Origin: DATJUF01 sp035524095
GTDB taxonomy: Bacteria > Desulfobacterota > Binatia > Binatales > Binataceae
Assembly (NCBI GenBank): GCA_035524095.1
Contig: DATKPK010000233.1
Location: forward strand, 1-11,563
Length of the DNA: 11,563 bases
Direction: 5' to 3'
Below are positions 7,153 through 11,563 of this stretch, in pieces (positions within the stretch are counted from its first letter, which is position 1; every line of letters starts with the position of its first letter). A model generated the notes under the pieces. The model was not told the DNA's origin. It made no database searches and saw nothing but the letters and a program-made list of their open reading frames with translations. Position numbers and translations under genes: made by a program.

Positions 7153-7176
7153 ATCTGAAGTTAATTATCGGCTCAA
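7148..7176 (-). promoter_or_regulatory. Predicted promoter of padR
   Basis: On the minus strand, -35 TTGAGC (7176-7171, 4/6) and -10 TATATC (7153-7148, 4/6) are spaced by exactly 17 nt. Seven bases lie between the -10 and the ATG at 7140, so the transcript would begin at the start codon. The -10 lies in the palindrome at 7139-7152, consistent with repression by occlusion. Confidence 0.4.
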
Positions 7177-7257
7177 GGTCGTGCTCGATTTTAATCCTAA
7201 GAGCTGAACAGCTGGGTGTAAGACCTAGGGATAAGTCGATTTTTTGCTGGGCCTTTT

Positions 7258-8181
7258 CTAATTGAAATGTGGGAGGATCAACTTCCCGTATGATTCTATC
7301 TGCCCCATCACCTGTTCCGGTGGGCACGACGGCCGGAGCACGAATTTCGTGCATCCCGCATCGACAAACTTCTGGATCGTCGCGGCACATTCTTCCGCTG
7401 GACCAACCAGGCATCGCGCCGCCACTTCCGCTTCCGGCATCTTCAATCCGTGCAGGAACGGCGCAACGGTTCGCCACGCCTCTTGCCGATTCTCGCTCAC
7501 GTGCGTCAGCAGCAGCACGCCGGCCTCGTCCGCATCGATTTTGCGCCCATACTCTTCGCCGAACTGCATCAACTTCGCCATATCGGCGGCAAATTCTGCT
7601 GGACTCGTCAGCGCTGGAAACCATCCATCGCCCAGCCGCACGACTCGTTTCAAGATCGCGTCGCTCTTACCGCCAATCCAGATATCGAGCGATCCCTTGC
7701 GCGGCTTCGGCTCAAGCGTCACGTCATCAAAATGATAGAACTCGCCGTGATGGGTCACGTGCGATTCGGTCCATAGCCGCCGTAGAATCCCGATACCCTC
7801 GTCGAGCCGCCGCCCGCGATGCTCCGCCGCAACGCCCGACGCCGCCAGATCGCGCAAGTCACTCCCGCTCCCGACCGCCATTATCATGCGTCCGCCCGAA
7901 ATATAGTCCAGCGTGGCGTAGGTCTTCGCCACATGCACCGGATGGCGCGCCGGCAGCGTCAATACGCTCGGCCCCATTTTTACCCGCTTTGTGCGCGCCG
8001 CGATCATCGCGAACATGCAACTGATATCCAGCGTCGGATTACGCGTCACGATATGGTCTGACAACCAGATCGAATCGAGTCCCACTGCCTCGGCCGCTTC
8101 CGCGTAGGTGCAAAGCATTTCGGGCGCTGGCAGTCCGTATTTCCATTGGCCGAAGCCAATACCAATTTTGATTCCGCGCAT
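7258..8181 (-). CDS. LLM-class flavin-dependent oxidoreductase
   Basis: This 307-residue protein belongs to the bacterial luciferase-like family, TIM-barrel enzymes that use FMN or F420 to oxidise or reduce varied small molecules in the cytoplasm. Typical segments are GIGFGQWKYG at the first strand, AEAAEAVGLDSIWLSDHIV, AARTKRVKMGPSVLTLPARHPV, TLDYISGGRMIMAVGSGSD, the middle block LRRLWTESHVTHHGEFYHFDDV, and WIGGKSDAILKRVVRLGDGW. The length is normal and both ends are present. The ATG at 8181 has AAGG 4 nt upstream. It is divergent from the glycosyltransferase and 117 bp upstream of padR on the same strand. PadR has its own predicted promoter, so co-transcription is uncertain. The cofactor cannot be fixed by eye: F420 use is common in this subgroup in soil bacteria, but FMN is possible. 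The substrate is unknown. Confidence 0.88.
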   Translation of the reverse strand: MRGIKIGIGFGQWKYGLPAPEMLCTYAEAAEAVGLDSIWLSDHIVTRNPTLDISCMFAMIAARTKRVKMGPSVLTLPARHPVHVAKTYATLDYISGGRMIMAVGSGSDLRDLAASGVAAEHRGRRLDEGIGILRRLWTESHVTHHGEFYHFDDVTLEPKPRKGSLDIWIGGKSDAILKRVVRLGDGWFPALTSPAEFAADMAKLMQFGEEYGRKIDADEAGVLLLTHVSENRQEAWRTVAPFLHGLKMPEAEVAARCLVGPAEECAATIQKFVDAGCTKFVLRPSCPPEQVMGQIESYGKLILPHFN

Positions 8182-8264
8182 AGTGCCTTATCTCTGCTGC
8201 TCCACGGTCAGATAAGTCAAGCTTGCCACTCTTGCTCAGCGTCAGAACCAATACGGACCAGCGT

Positions 8265-8282
8265 TTTGCTCATCTCAGCAAA
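8265..8282. promoter_or_regulatory. Palindrome in the divergent promoter region
   Basis: TTTGCT (8265-8270) and AGCAAA (8277-8282) form a perfect 6-bp inverted repeat with a 6-nt centre, midway between the divergent oxidoreductase and glycosyltransferase genes. Size and place fit a dimeric repressor site. No regulator is identified. Confidence 0.3.
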
Positions 8283-8290
8283 TGCCTTCT

Positions 8291-8308
8291 CCAGCGCTTA
8301 CGCACTGG
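8291..8308. promoter_or_regulatory. Second palindrome upstream of the glycosyltransferase
   Basis: CCAGCGC (8291-8297) and GCACTGG (8302-8308) are inverted repeats with one mismatch around TTAC. It ends 8 nt before a -10-like TACAAT (8317-8322), so a bound protein would block a promoter there. This is a candidate only. Confidence 0.28.
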
Positions 8309-8316
8309 AAAAACGG

Positions 8317-8327
8317 TACAATCGAGG
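8317..8327 (+). promoter_or_regulatory. -10-like box and ribosome site deciding the glycosyltransferase start
   Basis: TACAAT (8317-8322, 5/6 to TATAAT) is followed by GAGG (8324-8327), five bases before ATG 8333. GAGG supports ATG 8333 over the in-frame ATG at 8282. If TACAAT is the true -10, the transcript would start after GAGG, so the two signals cannot both be used from that promoter. No good -35 is seen. Confidence 0.35.
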
Positions 8328-8332
8328 CTGCC

Positions 8333-9595
8333 ATGCGGATCGCCTACTTGGTCAACCAATATCCAATGGTCAGTCACAGCTTCATTCGGCGCGAAATCCT
8401 CGCTCTGGAACGGCGAGGCGTAGAGGTCGTCCGCATAGCTGTACGCGGTTGGGATGCCGAAATCGTCGACGAGGAGGACCACCTCGAGCGTAAACGTACA
8501 CGCTACGTGCTCCGAGATGGCGCGTCAGCGTTGATGCTTGCCGCAATGCGTACGCTGCTCACTCAGCCAGGACGCTTCATCCGCGCACTCGCGTTGGCGT
8601 GGCGGATGAGCCGCCGCGGGGAAAATCCGCTGCCCTTGCATCTGATATATTTGGCTGAGGCTTGCCGCATCGAGCCTTGGTTGCGTGATGCCGATGTCCA
8701 GCATCTTCACGCACACTTTGGTACCAATCCCGCCGAGGTAGCGATGCTGGTACATACCCTAGGCGGGCCACAATGGAGCTTCACTGTTCATGGGCCTGAG
8801 GAATTCGACAAGCCTGAGTTCATTGGCCTGCGGCAAAAAGTTCTCGATAGCGCTTTTGTCGTCTCGATAAGCTCGTACGGTCGCAGCCAGCTTTATCGTT
8901 GGGTGGACCATCCTCACTGGCCAAAGGTGAAGGTGGTTCATTGCGGGTTGGAACCCGGCTTTTGCAACGCCTCTATTTGCGCTCCATCGGCGGCACCGCG
9001 GCTCGTTTGCATAGGCAGATTATGTGAGCAAAAAGGGCAACTTTTACTCGTCGAAGCCACGCGCCGTCTAGTCGCTAATGGGACGGATTTCAACCTGATC
9101 CTTGTCGGTGATGGCGAAATGCGTACTGAAATCGAAAGTCTCGTCGCGCGCTACCATTTGGAAGACAAGGTGCTCATTACCGGTTTCCTCAGCGGCGATC
9201 GGGTGCGCCAAGAGCTTCTGGCTGCGCGGGCGTTCGTACTACCGAGTTTCGCCGAGGGTCTGCCGGTGGTCATCATGGAGGCAATGGCCCTGCGGAGGCC
9301 GATCATCAGCACCTACGTGGCTGGCATTCCGGAACTGGTGCAGCCGGGTAAGCATGGCTGGCTGGTGCCGGCCGGCGATGTCGATGCTCTAGTATGCGCT
9401 ATGCAGGCTTGCCTCGATACACCAGTTGGCAAGCTTGAAGTCATGGGCGAGGCTGCACATGATCGAGTCATGGCGCGACACAAGATAGACACGAGTGCGG
9501 CCCGACTCTACGATTTATTCCAGCGCGCGATCTCGGCTACTATCACCCGCGAGAAATCGTCCTCCGGAAGCAACCAGTTCCCACATTCAAACTGA
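8333..9595 (+). CDS. Glycosyltransferase family 4 (WcaL/colanic-acid type)
   Basis: This 420-residue GT-B retaining glycosyltransferase probably transfers a sugar from a nucleotide donor to a lipid-linked or surface glycan at the cytoplasmic membrane face. The N-terminal half starts MRIAYLVNQYPMVSHSFIRREI, the acceptor-side Rossmann strand common in exopolysaccharide GT4 enzymes, followed by HLHAHFGTNPAEVAML and WSFTVHGPEEFD. The C-terminal donor half has RLVCIGRLCEQKG, LILVGDGEMR and the EX7E motif in PSFAEGLPVVIMEAMA (Glu308 and Glu316). The start at 8333 is chosen for the family-typical MRIAYL beginning and the GAGG ribosome site. An upstream ATG at 8282 would add 17 unlike residues. The serine-rich tail after about residue 405 is not conserved family sequence. 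It is divergent from the LLM enzyme. The sulfotransferase downstream suggests a shared sulfated-glycan role, which is inference. Donor and acceptor are unknown. Confidence 0.9.
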   Translation: MRIAYLVNQYPMVSHSFIRREILALERRGVEVVRIAVRGWDAEIVDEEDHLERKRTRYVLRDGASALMLAAMRTLLTQPGRFIRALALAWRMSRRGENPLPLHLIYLAEACRIEPWLRDADVQHLHAHFGTNPAEVAMLVHTLGGPQWSFTVHGPEEFDKPEFIGLRQKVLDSAFVVSISSYGRSQLYRWVDHPHWPKVKVVHCGLEPGFCNASICAPSAAPRLVCIGRLCEQKGQLLLVEATRRLVANGTDFNLILVGDGEMRTEIESLVARYHLEDKVLITGFLSGDRVRQELLAARAFVLPSFAEGLPVVIMEAMALRRPIISTYVAGIPELVQPGKHGWLVPAGDVDALVCAMQACLDTPVGKLEVMGEAAHDRVMARHKIDTSAARLYDLFQRAISATITREKSSSGSNQFPHSN

Positions 9596-10018
9596 CTGAC
9601 ACTGAGTAGCTACCCCTTGGGTTCGGCCTCGCACAGAGTCGAGATTGGCCGGATCCGGTTCGCTGGTAGCTCTCGCTCCGATGGCAGTACATGAGCAGAT
9701 ATGGCCGGGGCCGCCGATAGAAATCGAAGTTGCCGACGGTTCACCCATTAGGGCGATCTATCTATCCTACTAACCGGCCAGCTCTAAATAGAAATTTGAC
9801 TGATCCACTTACTTTTAGTAACTATCGCGTCACGTCGGACTTTGGAGGTTGGTGGCGGCGCAAGACCTGCCCTGATCGGAACAAATTTCCTCGGGATCGG
9901 CGATAAAATTTATTAAGTAGCTCGGCGTCCGTCTGGGCGAATTCCATGGGCTGCCACACGGTTAAGGACTGATTTAAGGTCAACCGTTTCAGTCCTACGG
10001 CGGCAGAAAGGGCGAGCG
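9596..10018. other. Gene-poor 423-bp interval with inverted repeats
   Basis: No convincing gene is seen. It holds AGCTACC (9608-9614) and GGTAGCT (9665-9671) as a 7-bp inverted repeat around a region containing the perfect 10-bp palindrome CCGGATCCGG (9649-9658). A 30-codon ATG frame at 9681-9773 lacks a ribosome site. An AT-richer stretch near 9781-9830 has a -35-like TTGACT, and TAAAAT (9904-9909) is -10-like, so the sulfotransferase promoter is likely in this interval. Its 3' part carries the fold at 9958-9996. Confidence 0.4.
9958..9996 (+). other. Interleaved inverted repeats (possible pseudoknot) before the sulfotransferase
   Basis: ACGGTT (9958-9963) pairs with AACCGT (9982-9987), and AGGACTGA (9965-9972) pairs with TCAGTCCT (9989-9996). 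The two perfect stems are interleaved, which gives either an H-type pseudoknot or two exclusive hairpins. TTAAGG is also directly repeated (9962-9967 and 9974-9979). The structure ends 25 nt before ATG 10022. A leader-RNA control element or a protein site are both possible. Confidence 0.35.
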
Positions 10019-10021
10019 TTG

Positions 10022-11308
10022 ATGGCCAACTCACCGCTGACTCTCCAAGGCCTGTCCGGAAGGATGATCTTCGGACTTAGCAGGCTCGCGGACAGATCAA
10101 GTTTCTTTCGTAAGCCATTGGCTCCGGATTCCTTGATTCGCGTTGCTCGACGGCGTTCGGGCCTGACGGACTTCGGTGAATGGTCCTTCGAGGAGCCCTT
10201 GGCGGTGCTGCTCAAAGCCTACGAAAACGAATCAAACTTAAGCGCCTTCGGCTGGTTCGGCGCGCGCTGGGACATGCTTCGTTTCCTTAGCAACTTGCTG
10301 CGGTTGCGAGACGAAGAAAAGCGCGATCCAGCGATCCTCGAAGAGGTCATCGCGCAGCCCGTATTCGTTCTCGGCTTGCCGCGCAGCGGAACAACCTTTC
10401 TCCACAACTTGCTTTCGCACGATCCCGACAATCTCGTCCCGCGCTGCTGGCAGACCATCTATCCTTATCCAGAACACAACCTGGGCTCCTTGATGGGCGA
10501 CCGCCGGCCGCGTCGAGTAGCGCGCCAGTTTGCACAATTCCTGGCGCTCGTGCCCGAGTTACGCAGCCTCCATCCTCTGGACGCCTACGCCCCGCAGGAA
10601 TGCATCGAGATCACGGGACAAGTCATTCGCAGCCTGCGTTTCGATACCACTCACTATGTCCCCTCATATGCGTCATGGCTTGAAGCTGCCGGTCACCACG
10701 AGGCTTACCGATTCCATCGGCGTTTCCTTCAGCATCTCCAGCATCAGAGCGGGGGTGCGCGCTGGATCCTGAAGACGCCTGATCACATCTTCGCGCTCGA
10801 CGCGCTGCGCACTGTTTACCCCGACGCGCGATTCATCTTTGTCCACCGCGACCCCCTTAACGTCTTGCCCTCTGTTGCTCGGCTGACTGAGGTCCTGCGC
10901 CTTCCCTTTGCGCGATCGGTTGATCGAATGCAAATCGGCCGGCAGGTCAACGAGCGTTGGATTCAGGGCGCCAAGCTTTTGCTTGAGGCGACCGGACAGA
11001 TTCGCAAGGATCATCTATTTCAGATTGATTACACGACACTCGTTCACGAACCATTCGGCGTGATTTCCACCATCTATAGTCACTTCGGGTTCAAGATGAC
11101 CCGGGACGCCGAAGGTGCGATTCAACGCGCTATCGCTGAAAGACCCAACGGCGGTTATGGCCAGAACAGCTATCGCCTCGAGGACTACGGGTTGGATCCA
11201 GTGAAGCTACGTCGGCAATACGATTCCTATATCGATCATTTCTGTCTGCGTTTGCCGGAATCAGGCGAAGCATATAGCTGCGCCACGCCGATAAGCGAGG
11301 CGGTGTGA
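10022..11308 (+). CDS. PAPS-dependent sulfotransferase family protein
   Basis: This 428-residue protein belongs to the large Sulfotransfer_3-type group, which moves sulfate from PAPS to hydroxyl or amine groups of small molecules, lipids or sugars. The 5'-phosphosulfate loop is FVLGLPRSGTTFLHNLL (core 118-125). The 3'-phosphate site is FIFVHRDPLNVLPSVARL, with Arg276 and Ser284 in the usual R-x7-S spacing. The KTPDH segment between them is also typical. There is an extra N-terminal region of about 110 residues before the loop, normal for this bacterial subgroup, and no signal peptide, so it is cytoplasmic. ATG 10022 is chosen because AGGG lies 9 nt upstream. A TTG at 10019 would add one residue. 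It sits between a glycosyltransferase and a possible CDP-alcohol/nucleotidyl enzyme, which hints at a sulfated glycolipid. The acceptor is unknown. Confidence 0.9.
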   Translation: MANSPLTLQGLSGRMIFGLSRLADRSSFFRKPLAPDSLIRVARRRSGLTDFGEWSFEEPLAVLLKAYENESNLSAFGWFGARWDMLRFLSNLLRLRDEEKRDPAILEEVIAQPVFVLGLPRSGTTFLHNLLSHDPDNLVPRCWQTIYPYPEHNLGSLMGDRRPRRVARQFAQFLALVPELRSLHPLDAYAPQECIEITGQVIRSLRFDTTHYVPSYASWLEAAGHHEAYRFHRRFLQHLQHQSGGARWILKTPDHIFALDALRTVYPDARFIFVHRDPLNVLPSVARLTEVLRLPFARSVDRMQIGRQVNERWIQGAKLLLEATGQIRKDHLFQIDYTTLVHEPFGVISTIYSHFGFKMTRDAEGAIQRAIAERPNGGYGQNSYRLEDYGLDPVKLRRQYDSYIDHFCLRLPESGEAYSCATPISEAV

Positions 11309-11374
11309 TCGTCTACCGTCGTCACAGTTCGATTGCAGCGATAGCCGCGAACGCCTCTTGCGAGACTGCTCTCA

Positions 11375-11563
11375 ATGGTTGAGCTCGCGCTGATCGACAT
11401 TCCCGTCGGCGCTGCAAGTATGGTGTTCGGCCGTCCTCTACTTGAACACCTGATGCTCACGTGTCAGCGCGCCGGCGTGAAGGGGTTTTTTCTTGTTGGC
11501 GACGGTCAAAGTGAAGCGTTCCGGGCGGCGCTCGGCACATTTGCCGCCAGCCCTAACGTAATC
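11375..11563 (+). CDS. Possible nucleotidyltransferase / CDP-alcohol enzyme, N-terminal part (3' partial)
   Basis: A frame open from ATG 11375 to the window end gives 63 residues (MVELALIDIPVGAASMVFGR at the start). The pattern of a first strand, a small loop, FGRPLLEHLMLTCQRAGVKGFFLVG and then an alanine-rich helix resembles the N-terminal Rossmann part of sugar- or inositol-phosphate nucleotidyltransferases. Some of these are fused to CDP-alcohol phosphatidyltransferases. The canonical GGxGTRL signature is absent, so the match is weak. The upstream stop in frame is at 11342, and no clear Shine-Dalgarno sequence precedes the ATG. It lies 66 bp after the sulfotransferase, same strand, and may share its transcript. 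Low certainty on function, moderate on being a gene. Confidence 0.45.
   Translation, partial: MVELALIDIPVGAASMVFGRPLLEHLMLTCQRAGVKGFFLVGDGQSEAFRAALGTFAASPNVI

Noticed and set aside
7202..7213. Palindrome AGCTG-AA-CAGCT between the oxidoreductase and padR as a terminator
   Set aside because: The loop is too small for the full stem and no T-run follows on the minus strand. At most it is a weak protein site.
7130..7624. 164-codon minus-strand frame overlapping the oxidoreductase and the padR promoter
   Set aside because: It overlaps the conserved C-terminal half of the oxidoreductase in another frame. Its protein has no recognisable pattern.
7269..8024. 251-codon plus-strand frame opposite the oxidoreductase
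   Set aside because: Arg/Ser/Pro-rich low-complexity translation typical of an antisense frame in GC-rich DNA. The minus-strand enzyme explains the region.
9608..9671. Inverted repeat AGCTACC/GGTAGCT as terminator or tRNA-like fold after the glycosyltransferase
   Set aside because: It lacks a T-tract and has no tRNA T-loop or anticodon arm. Spacing of 50 bases makes a chance match likely.
9681..9773. 30-codon ATG frame in the gap before the sulfotransferase
   Set aside because: No ribosome site, no recognisable family, and short enough to be chance.

Overview
The window looks like a piece of chromosome from a moderately high-GC Gram-negative soil or sediment bacterium. Evidence for an outer membrane is a TonB-dependent receptor with a CarboxypepD_reg-type N-terminal domain. 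The mix of that receptor, a luciferase-like (LLM) oxidoreductase, a large PAPS-type sulfotransferase and a YqjI-like PadR regulator would suit Acidobacteria or Binatota/deltaproteobacteria-like lineages. The sequence alone does not settle the phylum. No rRNA, tRNA, CRISPR array, transposase or phage gene was seen.

Layout. (1) 1-2849, plus strand: a two-gene operon. It holds a diaminobutyrate aminotransferase (5' end outside the window) and a diaminobutyrate decarboxylase, which together convert aspartate semialdehyde to 1,3-diaminopropane, a precursor of norspermidine-type polyamines and of some hydroxamate siderophores. (2) 2812-8181, minus strand, in order of transcription: an LLM-class oxidoreductase, a YqjI-like PadR regulator, a TonB-dependent receptor and a six-helix DUF998-like membrane protein whose 3' end overlaps the decarboxylase gene tail to tail. 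(3) 8333-11563, plus strand: a GT4 glycosyltransferase, a roughly 430-bp gap without a convincing gene, a PAPS-dependent sulfotransferase, and the start of a possible nucleotidyltransferase/CDP-alcohol enzyme cut by the window end.

Regulation. The best regulatory signal is a 15/19 match to the Fur-box consensus lying inside the -35/-10 region of the TonB receptor. The padR gene has its own AT-rich palindrome covering part of its -10 and running to its start codon. In both genes the predicted -10 sits only 7-8 nt before the ATG, which would give leaderless mRNAs.

Interpretation (inference). The left and middle parts fit a metal, probably iron, acquisition module: a precursor-making operon, a Fur-controlled receptor and a metal-sensing-type PadR. 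The right part fits synthesis of a sulfated glycan or glycolipid. Neither is proven here, and siderophore assembly genes are not in the window.
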